Source: Fibrobacterota bacterium (GTDB lineage Bacteria; Fibrobacterota; Chitinivibrionia; Chitinivibrionales; Chitinispirillaceae). From it: DNA of 64,000 bases. The stretch lies in contig JAEYNR010000049.1 of assembly GCA_023412475.1 (NCBI GenBank), forward strand, positions 1 through 64,000, written 5' to 3'. Below are positions 17,978 through 25,592 of the stretch, piece after piece (the first letter of the stretch is position 1; every line of letters begins with the position of its first letter). A program made the translations under genes and the position numbers. The notes beneath the pieces were generated by a model. That model was not told the DNA's origin, searched no databases, and saw only the letters and a program-made list of their open reading frames with translations.

Positions 17978-18727
17978 TTAAAGCTGGGTATCGTTTTTCT
18001 TCTTACCCGCTCTGCGCTCCACAATCAGTGTTTTATCTCGGGAGCCCATCGGCTGATAATAGGAAGTGCCATTTCTAGCCCTCACTATCTGCTCCACGAG
18101 TTCATCAAAATCATCAGAATTATTTACAAAATCGATATCATTAGTGTTTATTATCAATAAAGGAGTGCTGCTGTAATGGAAAAAAAAGTGATTATAGGCT
18201 TGATTGAGAAGATCGATATAATCCCGATCCATATTGTATTCATAGGCACGTCCACGTTTTTCGATGCGTTTGAGAAGTACATCGGTGGAAGTTTGCAGAT
18301 AAACCACAAGGTCTGGTTGAGTTATTGAGGATTCCATGACTCTGGTAAGATGATTGTAAAGAATAAGTTCGTCCTCATCCAGATTAATATTGGCAAATAT
18401 CCGATCCTTGGCAAAAATGTAATCACTGATGGTCACCTGATGAAACAGATCCTGTTGAGCAACCATCATTGATAACTGTTTGTAACGGGAGACCAGAAAC
18501 CATAACTGAGTCTGAAATGCAAACATCCGACGGTCAGCATAAAACTTGGTAAGAAATGGATTCTCCTCTGCCTCCTCCAGAATGGTCCTTGCATTAAATC
18601 GCTCAGCAAGAAGATAACTCAATGACGTCTTACCTGCCCCTATTACCCCTTCTATACAGAGATAATTGAAATTTAATGAACTTCGACTGTCACGGTCTGT
18701 CATCGCTGTAATCTGATCCTTTTTCAT
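17978..18727 (-). CDS. deoxynucleoside kinase (dGK/dAK family)
   Basis: About 249 residues. P-loop IEGVIGAGKTS (near residues 25-35), the Glu of the ERS/EE-type segment (LEEAEENPFL), the DRY-like SDYIFAKDRIFA and the arginine-rich lid KRGRAYEYN mark the bacterial deoxyguanosine/deoxyadenosine kinase family, which salvages purine deoxynucleosides. Base specificity cannot be read. It overlaps the end of folK by 38 bp (14 bp if the second ATG at 18703 is used). A folK-dNK gene pair recurs in Bacteroidetes and relatives. The lysine-rich tail (RRAGKKKND) is not conserved. Confidence 0.88.
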   Translation of the reverse strand: MKKDQITAMTDRDSRSSLNFNYLCIEGVIGAGKTSLSYLLAERFNARTILEEAEENPFLTKFYADRRMFAFQTQLWFLVSRYKQLSMMVAQQDLFHQVTISDYIFAKDRIFANINLDEDELILYNHLTRVMESSITQPDLVVYLQTSTDVLLKRIEKRGRAYEYNMDRDYIDLLNQAYNHFFFHYSSTPLLIINTNDIDFVNNSDDFDELVEQIVRARNGTSYYQPMGSRDKTLIVERRAGKKKNDTQL

Positions 18728-19220
18728 GAAAGTTGAAAATCCTTTGAGCTCTTATCTGTGGTCCCATCTGCTTATAATGCTCTGACACTGACATCCCTGT
18801 CCCAGGAATAAGCCAGTCTGGAACAATTTGATTCATCCCTTCCAGACAAAATCTTCTGAAAAGCATCCGGGGATGAGGTATTACAAGTTCTGAAGTATTA
18901 ATGATTTGTCCTCCGAATAACAAGATATCAATATCAGCCGTTCTGGGTGCCATCTGCTTCTTATTGTCACGTCCCAGCTTTTTTTCTATCTCTCTGGTAC
19001 ATTCCAATAATTGCTGAGCTGTGCCTTCAAAACTACCACTGACAATACGGTTAATAAACCAAGGCTGAGATTCTACCCCGAGAGGCTCTGTCCTCAACAG
19101 GTCAGATTTGCGCAGTACCCCCTTCAAGATTGAAAAAAGAGACTCCTCCATCTGACTAATATAGATGTACTGATCACCAAGATTACTGCCTAAACTTAAG
19201 ACTACAGATTCCATACACAC
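18690..19220 (-). CDS. folK: HPPK, 6-hydroxymethyl-7,8-dihydropterin pyrophosphokinase
   Basis: FolK transfers pyrophosphate from ATP to hydroxymethyldihydropterin in folate synthesis. The family pattern is complete in 176 residues: LSLGSNLGD at the N-terminus, the pterin-binding FINRIVSG segment, the metal/ATP loop APRTADIDILLFGG, and IPHPRMLFRRFCLEGM. Either of two closely spaced ATGs (19220 or 19214) could start it. It lies 44 bp downstream of the M16 pair and overlaps the kinase gene. No folP or folB is present in the window. Confidence 0.95.
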   Translation of the reverse strand: MCMESVVLSLGSNLGDQYIYISQMEESLFSILKGVLRKSDLLRTEPLGVESQPWFINRIVSGSFEGTAQQLLECTREIEKKLGRDNKKQMAPRTADIDILLFGGQIINTSELVIPHPRMLFRRFCLEGMNQIVPDWLIPGTGMSVSEHYKQMGPQIRAQRIFNFHEKGSDYSDDRP

Positions 19221-19264
19221 TAAAATATAGTTTATGAGTAATTCATGCCTAAAAATTTGAAACC

Positions 19265-20587
19265 CTAAAATCTGTCCCGATAATGAAAAACAGACACTGG
19301 TCCAAACTCTTTAAGCTGCTTATAGACCTGTGCCTTGCGGCCTACTACCACTATGATCACATTCTCAGGGAAAAAGCAGTTTCGTATCGTTTCATTGATA
19401 TCTTCAAGACTGATCTGGTTAATTATTGAATCAAAATTTTCAACATATGAGTCGCTCCGATCATAAAAGCGCAGCCATAACAACTTCTCCGCAATATTGC
19501 CTATCCCCTCTAATTGAAAAGCCATATTGCCAATCGCAAACTGCTTGGCATTCTCCAGCTCCTGCAGCTCCACTCCATTTTCACTAAACTCTTTATAGGC
19601 ATCCAGAATCGATCGAATCACCGTTGATACCTGGCTGTTCTGAGTCGATGTCTGAATCAAAAAAGCCCCAAAATATCGCTCGGAGGCAATTTGAGAACTA
19701 ATTCCGTATGTCCTGCCATCAGTGCTTCGAATTCTGTTCATAAGCCTGGAGGAAAAATTTCCTCCACCAAAAATGTAATTAGCCAAAATTAATTCAGCCT
19801 TCCGGGCGAAAACCTCTCCAGGCGCATTGTGCCCAACAATTATTGAAGACTGGGTAAGAATCGGCTTATCAATTATTCGCACCGCTCTTCGAGGCTGCGC
19901 TACCGTTGATGCCACAACCGATGGCGCATTATTAATGTTTTTAAACTCCATTAAAACAGATAAATTATGCTCTTTAAATTTATACGGATCAAATTTTCCT
20001 GCTACTACCAGTATCGCTTTAGCCGGAGAGAAATAATCTTTATAAAAATTCCTCACCTTCTCAACTGTAATATTTTTTACAGACGCTATGGAATAAAACC
20101 TTCCGGATGGATGCTCCTCACCAGCAAGCCCCCGGTAAAAATGACGATTTACAAGCACTCCCGGTTCAGTAATTTCAGCCTTTAATGCAGTAACCATCTC
20201 TCGTTGTAACATAGTAAACTCGCGCTGCTCCATCGCTGGATTAGAAATCATTTTCCAGAATAACGGAAAAATTTCCTGCTGCTTCGATGCAAGCATCCGC
20301 ACCCCCATAGCCACATGCTCTTCTCCGATGTCTGAAAAAAGCGATGCTCCTGCATATTCCATCTTCTCGTTGAACTGCTCGGCGTTCAACTGCCCACAAC
20401 CCTTCTGAAGAAGCCCTGCACAAAGCTCCATTGTCCCTTCCATACCAAACGGATCAGAAAACGTACCCACAGAGAACTGAACAATCGCGATTAATCCATC
20501 TTGTTCATCATCTGGAACCATAATCAGACGTAATCCATTTGAAAGCACAACTTCTTCAATTTCTGGAAATTTGTAAATGCCTGCCAT
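19265..20587 (-). CDS. M16-family peptidase homologue, inactive subunit
   Basis: A 440-residue M16 (pitrilysin/MPP) fold protein with two homologous halves. At the position of the inverted zinc motif HxxEH it reads MELCAG, so both metal histidines and the catalytic Glu are missing. The C-terminal half keeps the substrate-channel signature GGGNFSSRLMNRIR...YGISS. Such non-catalytic subunits pair with an active M16 partner, as in bacterial M16B heterodimers and mitochondrial MPP-alpha. The partner is the gene immediately upstream (TGATG overlap of 1 nt). There is no signal peptide, so it should be cytoplasmic unless exported by another route. Confidence 0.9.
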   Translation of the reverse strand: MAGIYKFPEIEEVVLSNGLRLIMVPDDEQDGLIAIVQFSVGTFSDPFGMEGTMELCAGLLQKGCGQLNAEQFNEKMEYAGASLFSDIGEEHVAMGVRMLASKQQEIFPLFWKMISNPAMEQREFTMLQREMVTALKAEITEPGVLVNRHFYRGLAGEEHPSGRFYSIASVKNITVEKVRNFYKDYFSPAKAILVVAGKFDPYKFKEHNLSVLMEFKNINNAPSVVASTVAQPRRAVRIIDKPILTQSSIIVGHNAPGEVFARKAELILANYIFGGGNFSSRLMNRIRSTDGRTYGISSQIASERYFGAFLIQTSTQNSQVSTVIRSILDAYKEFSENGVELQELENAKQFAIGNMAFQLEGIGNIAEKLLWLRFYDRSDSYVENFDSIINQISLEDINETIRNCFFPENVIIVVVGRKAQVYKQLKEFGPVSVFHYRDRF

Positions 20588-21909
20588 CAGTATCCCCGCC
20601 TGAATTTACTAAATATTCTGCGAAACAGTCCGCCAGCATATAGAAGTGGATTGACCTTTGATGGTTTCAGATAAAGCACATGGCATTTTGAATCATCCCA
20701 ATAGGCATGTGCCACATTCATCAGTCTGTCCCCGTCCAGTGTCTTCAATGCATCCAGCCGTCTAACCCATAACCGGTAATCACCCTCAATACACTCACTA
20801 TATCCAATCTTTTGACATATATTATCCACATTGTATAACTCAAAAATTCTACTAGTCAAAACGCTGTTTTTTATCTTCCCCATCTCAGCTATGGTAATTC
20901 CTTCTGATTTGATTTTCCTGATCTGCTCAAGAACCGCTTTTTCCACACGGGAAACTGCTATATCAGGAGTAAAAGCAACAAAAAACAAAGACATACCAGC
21001 AAGCTTCAGCATGTGATTCATTCCACCAGCCATAACAGCTACCGATTGCTTCCTCACAATCTCCCGATGCAACCTGCAGCTCTCACCACCAGAGAGCACA
21101 TGCTGCAATATCTCCATCGGGACCGCATCCTCATGCGAGGATGACGGAGCCGGAAAACCAACTATCAATATCGGTACATCAAAATCAACCCTTCGGCTCA
21201 TCCGGTTAGCCATATTTCTGATACCCGAATGCGCCAAATCCACCCTACCAGCCCCACCACGACCAGAAAGCTTCTTATCTCCAAAATGCCTGTTTATCAG
21301 CTCAAAAATATTGTCTTCATCAAAATCACCCACAATCACTAATATTACATTGTCAGGTGAATACCATTGTTGATAATAGTTACTGCACTGTTCAACAGTT
21401 AATGACTGTAGATCCTGCAGTTTCCCCAGTGGACTTACCTCATAAGGATGACCTCTGAAAAACTCCTGCCTGAACTCGAGAAATGCTTTAGTTAAAGGAT
21501 TGTTCATGTATGTATGATACTCTTCAATAATCACCTTCTTTTCAGTTTGAAAAATATCACTCTCCAATCGCAAGGTATCCATGCGATCGGCTTCCAGTTC
21601 AAGAACCATCTCTAGTGATTTACATGGAACACTGTTCATATAAACAGTCATATCTTCAGCAGTAAACGCATTCGAGTGCCCCCCCACTGCATTGATACGA
21701 TTGGCATGTTCCTCAGCTTTAAATTTTGCCGAACCCCTGAACATCATATGCTCAAGAACATGACTGATTCCACGCATCCCATCGTGCTCATGAATACTGC
21801 CGGTCTTATACCAAAGCTGTACAGAAACAATGGGAGCAGCACTCTTTTTTAAACAAATAGCTTTCAGGCCATTGTCAAATTTAAATTCTTTTATGTTGTT
21901 AAGTAGCAT
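20587..21909 (-). CDS. M16-family zinc metallopeptidase, active subunit
   Basis: 440 residues with the inverted zinc motif HVLEH (His50, Glu53, His54) and a distal acidic region FQTEKKVIIEEY around residues 120-131 that should supply the third ligand. The C-terminal half shows HVLSGGESCRLHREIVRK. It forms the catalytic half of a predicted heterodimer with the downstream gene. M16 enzymes degrade or process peptides inside a closed chamber; the substrate is unknown. No secretion signal is visible. The start overlaps the 3' end of the creatininase-like gene by 11 bp, so three genes are translationally linked. Confidence 0.93.
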   Translation of the reverse strand: MLLNNIKEFKFDNGLKAICLKKSAAPIVSVQLWYKTGSIHEHDGMRGISHVLEHMMFRGSAKFKAEEHANRINAVGGHSNAFTAEDMTVYMNSVPCKSLEMVLELEADRMDTLRLESDIFQTEKKVIIEEYHTYMNNPLTKAFLEFRQEFFRGHPYEVSPLGKLQDLQSLTVEQCSNYYQQWYSPDNVILVIVGDFDEDNIFELINRHFGDKKLSGRGGAGRVDLAHSGIRNMANRMSRRVDFDVPILIVGFPAPSSSHEDAVPMEILQHVLSGGESCRLHREIVRKQSVAVMAGGMNHMLKLAGMSLFFVAFTPDIAVSRVEKAVLEQIRKIKSEGITIAEMGKIKNSVLTSRIFELYNVDNICQKIGYSECIEGDYRLWVRRLDALKTLDGDRLMNVAHAYWDDSKCHVLYLKPSKVNPLLYAGGLFRRIFSKFRRGY

Positions 21910-22639
21910 TTTGCGGTATTATCAAAAAAGGTGAATATTCATCTTCCAGTGTTTTCATTATATATTCGAACAGATCTCTTCCAGCCGCTTTACTCTGCTG
22001 GCCTGCAAGCTCTGAAGTTGAGCCATGCGGAAATATCTTTCTGAACAGTTGCGGATCCTTTCCTCTTTTAGTCCAGTTCCTGAATTCTTTTATATCCGGT
22101 AATACAGAAGCATTGCTCTGATTACTATCCCTAAGTAATTGTGGAAACAGAAACCGGGCCAGCGAAAGAATAAGATATTCCGATCTTCCAAACTCTTTTC
22201 CAACTCTGTAGTGGCTAACATGCTCAGCCACCCTGGTGTCTGACTGCAGTGAATAAAATTTGACTTTTTCACCACTGTGGTTCAACCATTTTATAGCGCA
22301 CTTTAATTCAGCATCATTCTCAGATGAAACACTTAACAGAAGTATCCTGCTGAATCCCTGAAAGATCCAATCCCCGCAAATCTCGGTAACCATATTGGTA
22401 AATGTCCTCCCTTTTATCCCGGCACAGCCCTCAAATGATTTAAATGCAGTTGTGCAACTGTAATTTAACGGTGGAGCCATAAGCACCTGAAGCTTTGACG
22501 ATAATGCTTCAGCAAACTTTTCTGCACAACGACTCAGTATTCCTGTTACTGCATAAAGACCAATTGGCTCCATAGAACCAATTGGAACTATCAACGATGG
22601 GCAACGGTGTAGGTGTCTGGAAACCTCTCCAAAATTCAT
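21899..22639 (-). CDS. creatininase-family protein with degenerate active site
   Basis: About 246 residues. The opening (FGEVSRHLHRCPSLIVPIGS) is the first strand of creatininase-family amidohydrolases, followed by MEPIGLYAV where the family has ExHGxHLP. Both metal-binding histidines are replaced (Ile and Tyr). A later VSSENDAELK segment stands where NGHGGN is expected. The protein is therefore probably not a standard metallo-amidohydrolase. The ATG at 22639 gives a family-like N-terminus. The frame stays open to a TTG at 22771, but that stretch runs through a tRNA-derived sequence and is unlikely to be coding. It heads the run of genes with the M16 pair. Confidence 0.6.
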   Translation of the reverse strand: MNFGEVSRHLHRCPSLIVPIGSMEPIGLYAVTGILSRCAEKFAEALSSKLQVLMAPPLNYSCTTAFKSFEGCAGIKGRTFTNMVTEICGDWIFQGFSRILLLSVSSENDAELKCAIKWLNHSGEKVKFYSLQSDTRVAEHVSHYRVGKEFGRSEYLILSLARFLFPQLLRDSNQSNASVLPDIKEFRNWTKRGKDPQLFRKIFPHGSTSELAGQQSKAAGRDLFEYIMKTLEDEYSPFLIIPQNAT

Positions 22640-22727
22640 ATCATATAAACGTAAAGGAGACTGGTAAAAACTGGAAAGCTGATTCACAAGACATCTCACT
22701 ACGTAAAGGACAATTGTATTGGATCTA

Positions 22728-22772
22728 TCGGAGTGAGAAGATATTAATCTCCGACTCCCTCCTGGTCCCAAA
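22728..22772 (-). pseudogene. degenerate copy of the tRNA-Pro 3' half
   Basis: The 45-bp sequence TCGGAGTGAGAAGATATT... mirrors the 3' half of the intact tRNA-Pro at 22991. The first 11 bp from 22728 (12 with the preceding A) are identical, the CTCCG of the T-arm and the TGGTCCC of the anticodon arm are kept, and there are about six mismatches plus a 3-nt insertion. No 5' half is present and the T-stem no longer pairs fully. Same orientation as the tRNA, 263 bp away. Possible origins are a relic attachment site left by an integrative element or a partial tandem duplication. Confidence 0.7.
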
Positions 22773-22782
22773 ATAAAAAAGT

Positions 22783-22806
22783 ACCCCCGTTTTATTGGGG
22801 TTTTTT
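22783..22806 (-). terminator. Rho-independent terminator (bidirectional shape)
   Basis: Stem ACCCC/GGGGT with a short loop at 22783-22801. T6 follows on the plus strand, and TACTTTTTT follows on the minus strand. It lies 185 bp downstream of tRNA-Pro on the minus strand, the most likely transcript to be ended here. No plus-strand gene needs it. Confidence 0.65.
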
Positions 22807-22990
22807 ATTAATTTTTTAATGCCTTATGTGAGTTGGGACTGAGGGCTGGTAAAACTCAACCAAACCTTTATGGAATTTGTTTTAATATACTTGAAAGCCA
22901 CTTTTAAATGGAGATTTTTATAATAATCAAAAGAATGAAATTATAAACTGATTCTTAGATAAATTAATGATTTAAAACTCTTTAAATTCA

Positions 22991-23064
22991 TCGGAGTGAG
23001 AGGATTTGAACCTCCGGCCCCTTGGTCCCGAACCAAGTGCGCTACCAGGCTGCGCTACACTCCG
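22991..23064 (-). tRNA. tRNA-Pro (anticodon CGG)
   Basis: On the minus strand a 74-nt cloverleaf can be folded. The acceptor is CGGAGTG/CACTCCG with discriminator A, the D-arm contains AGCCTGGTAGCG, the anticodon stem is CTTGG/CCAAG with loop TTCGGGA (anticodon CGG, reading CCG proline codons), and the T-arm is GGAGG-TTCAAAT-CCTCT. The 3' CCA is not encoded. It stands alone between the creatininase-like and transglutaminase genes, and a decayed copy of its 3' half lies 220 bp downstream. Confidence 0.97.
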
Positions 23065-23153
23065 AATATCTTTAAATTTGACAAAAGCTCAAAACTGCTG
23101 TCATATCAAATGTCTCAAAATATCTTATAATCCCTGGATTAGCAAGATATTTT

Positions 23154-23445
23154 GTAACTGCTCAGCTCTTGAAACAAATATCTTGTAAAACAATCAGAAA
23201 CAATCAGACAGAATCGGATAGAATCAGAAATAGAATATCTAATCAGATAAGCCGTGAAGAAAAAAGTGTTTTATTCTTCAGATTCTTCGTTAGATATTTT
23301 TTTGGCCCATCCACCGTACTTAGGTACTAAGGAAGGTGGGGAATTACCTCTGATTAGATATTGTTTTGATATTTTATAGCTCCTATTTTTCTCGATTTGA
23401 TATTATTAAATGTTTTTTGGCTACTCAGATTACCTGAGTAGTTAC
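23154..23445 (+). repeat. MITE-like element, copy B (292 bp)
   Basis: Terminal inverted repeats GTAACTGCTCAG (23154-23165) and CTGAGTAGTTAC (23434-23445) match at 11 of 12 positions. The flanking 8-mers GATATTTT and AATATTTT match at 7 of 8, as expected for a target-site duplication. The right end forms a perfect 8-bp hairpin, CTACTCAG-ATTAC-CTGAGTAG. The body contains several AATCAGA-type short repeats. Compared with copy A it carries an extra block of about 65 bp between two TTAGATATT repeats (23289-23362). There is no coding frame. It lies between tRNA-Pro and the 3' end of the transglutaminase gene. Confidence 0.85.
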
Positions 23446-23472
23446 AATATTTTCTTAAGACAAAAGGCTCTG

Positions 23473-24837
23473 CTATTTACGCTTATGCTCAACCTTTACC
23501 CTGCCAAAAAGTTTTGAAAGCTGCAGAACCTTCTCCCCCGTATCATCAATCATCAATGGAATTCTGTCACGGTCAGCTGGAAATACCCCATGAGAGGGAT
23601 CTGCAAATATCCACTTCCCGGTATAAGCACTGACCCAGGCATGATAATAATAACCCTTTCCAGATGACATATAAACCAAACCCATCACCACCCGCGCAGG
23701 AATCCCTGTAGCCCGCAACAGCGCTGCAAGTAACACCGCGTGCTCTCCGCAATCTCCAAAACCGGACCTCAACGTCTCTACCGCGCTGGAAAAGGTTGTT
23801 GTATTTTTTTTCTTGAGCATCCGGTAAACTGAATCATTAAATATTCTCACCACAGCACACAAAGAATCTGTATCTTTTTGCATAGCTTTTGAAAGTTTGA
23901 TTATATCAGGATGATCAGCCTGCACCGTTACCGTTGGTAATGTATAGAGCATCAGAGAATCAGCAACCCTCTCACCCAGTAAACTGCTACCACACTCCTT
24001 CTCCGGAGGTTTCAGTAAATATCCGTCACCACTTTTCTGATAATAACCAATAACAGAGGTATCAGGCAGATATGCAGAATCAAAAGATAAAAATATTCGC
24101 TCAGTCGCTGCAGCCCTTCTCTTTACCCCGATTTTAAAAGCCTCAATTAGATCCCTCTGCACTATCTTGTCGCTCTTTGATGAAACACCACTGGCACTTA
24201 CAACAAAAGGGTAAATCTCCCTGTACACTGTTTTTCCCTTACAATCCAACTTCCAGACTTCATCTCTGCCACTTACATTGTTTCTACTCACCAGCACCCA
24301 GTTGTAACTGTTATTTTTTACCGGTCTTTCCTTGCATATAGTGTTAGAAACGATATATTCACCAGAGGTAAGCTCAAAAGCACTATCTGTCCAACTGTTT
24401 CCTATTTGCAGAGAAGAATCCAAAATGCCTCGGTAGATCTCATAAAGAGAGTTTATCGATTCTTTTACAGATAATACATCCTTTATCCGCTCTACACCGC
24501 CGGCTCTCACCAAAAGGCTCCAACGCCCCATATCACAGCCAAGCTTCCAGTAATTTTCTCCTGCGGTACTTTTCATCTTTTGTTCTGCAGAAATTAAACT
24601 TCCATCAAAGCCATAAACTCTTTTTTCATAAATTGAAGCCTCTATATCAAGATTATTGGAAATCTCAACCACCAAATCCCTTACAATAAGATTACAACTG
24701 AGCCCCCCAACAAGTTGGCCATTTAGTAACACCTCCAGGGAATCATAAAACTGAACCGCTTCCCATTTCTCTTTTTCAATATCTGCAAAAAGAAAGCCAT
24801 TAAAAACTGATAATAAAATAAACACCATTTTTACCAT
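23473..24837 (-). CDS. exported transglutaminase-like protein
   Basis: About 454 residues. An N-terminal signal peptide (VKMVFILLSVFNGFLFA) suggests export to the periplasm. The C-terminal transglutaminase-like core has the triad: Cys in GFGDCGEHAVLLAALLRATG, His in YYYHAWVSAY and Asp in WIFADPSHG. Bacterial members are usually cysteine peptidases rather than crosslinkers. The N-terminal 300 residues are a beta-rich region without a recognised family. An ATG at 24837 follows the AraC-type stop (TAG overlapped by an alternative GTG). It is the third gene of a coiled-coil protein, AraC-type protein, transglutaminase run. Confidence 0.85.
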   Translation of the reverse strand: MVKMVFILLSVFNGFLFADIEKEKWEAVQFYDSLEVLLNGQLVGGLSCNLIVRDLVVEISNNLDIEASIYEKRVYGFDGSLISAEQKMKSTAGENYWKLGCDMGRWSLLVRAGGVERIKDVLSVKESINSLYEIYRGILDSSLQIGNSWTDSAFELTSGEYIVSNTICKERPVKNNSYNWVLVSRNNVSGRDEVWKLDCKGKTVYREIYPFVVSASGVSSKSDKIVQRDLIEAFKIGVKRRAAATERIFLSFDSAYLPDTSVIGYYQKSGDGYLLKPPEKECGSSLLGERVADSLMLYTLPTVTVQADHPDIIKLSKAMQKDTDSLCAVVRIFNDSVYRMLKKKNTTTFSSAVETLRSGFGDCGEHAVLLAALLRATGIPARVVMGLVYMSSGKGYYYHAWVSAYTGKWIFADPSHGVFPADRDRIPLMIDDTGEKVLQLSKLFGRVKVEHKRK

Positions 24838-24839
24838 CA

Positions 24840-25592
24840 CTAAAACCCACTGCTCTGGTAAATTTTGTCCCGGTAAGCCTCAAAATCCACTCCGCAGATA
24901 TTTTGAAACTTTGTCAGACATTCCTTTTCGACAGAAAATCCTGTTGCTTTCGCAGCTTCTGATAATGATAAATCCGGATTTTTATTTATCATGATTTTTA
25001 CTCTGTTTATGCGCACCTGATCGATAAAATCTTCCACTCTCATCCCCAGCTCTTTTTTGAAAATAGCTTCCAGATAAGCTTTTCCAGTTATCAGATCACT
25101 GCAGATCTGATCAACAGTCAAATCTGGATCTGCATAATTGTTTTCAATGTATCTGCAGGCCTGCCGCACAAAACTGTTCATAACCGATAACCTGGTGGTA
25201 GTCATGAATCGGTTTACTTTTCTCAGCTTTTTATAATATCTAATGAAAATCAGGACACACGCAGTAAATACAGACAAGACAACCAGAGCAGTCCGGCTCC
25301 TTTTATTTTTCAAGCTTTTTTGTATTATTACCTTTGACTTTTGTGCATATTCTTTCACAGCACTCTTTTTGGTGAATTTTGAAAAGAATGCACCAGGACG
25401 GAACTTAACGGAAAGGCTCTTTTGTAACTGCTCACTTTTAGCCACTTTAGCCATTTTTTTGCAGTTTTGGGCTGAAGACTCAACATTATCGGCAGAAAAA
25501 GAGTCACCCGGATCATTATTTTCAACACCAGCAACACTAAAAATCAGCAGAATTGCAGCAATGCAAATTTGAATATTCAGTTTTCTGTGCAC
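24840..25592 (-). CDS. membrane-anchored AraC-type HTH protein
   Basis: A 250-residue protein with an unusual order. An N-terminal signal-like helix (IQICIAAILLIFSVAG) comes first, then a short polar segment rich in lysine, a second hydrophobic helix (TALVVLSVFTACVLIFI, about residues 100-118), then an AraC-family double HTH (about 150-245: CRYIENNYADPDLTVDQI..., LSEAAKATGFSVEKECLTKFQNICG). The DNA-binding half would face the cytoplasm, with roughly 75 residues outside. It could sense an envelope signal and regulate its own operon. It overlaps the upstream coiled-coil gene by 16 bp and abuts the transglutaminase gene. Confidence 0.8.
   Translation of the reverse strand: MHRKLNIQICIAAILLIFSVAGVENNDPGDSFSADNVESSAQNCKKMAKVAKSEQLQKSLSVKFRPGAFFSKFTKKSAVKEYAQKSKVIIQKSLKNKRSRTALVVLSVFTACVLIFIRYYKKLRKVNRFMTTTRLSVMNSFVRQACRYIENNYADPDLTVDQICSDLITGKAYLEAIFKKELGMRVEDFIDQVRINRVKIMINKNPDLSLSEAAKATGFSVEKECLTKFQNICGVDFEAYRDKIYQSSGF

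Noticed and set aside
22640..22771. N-terminal extension of the creatininase-like gene to TTG 22771
   Set aside because: The extension runs through a tRNA-derived sequence and shows no family similarity.
23160..23260. CRISPR-like short repeats (AATCAGA units)
   Set aside because: Units are 7-10 bp, imperfect and without spacers; they are internal to the MITE-like element.
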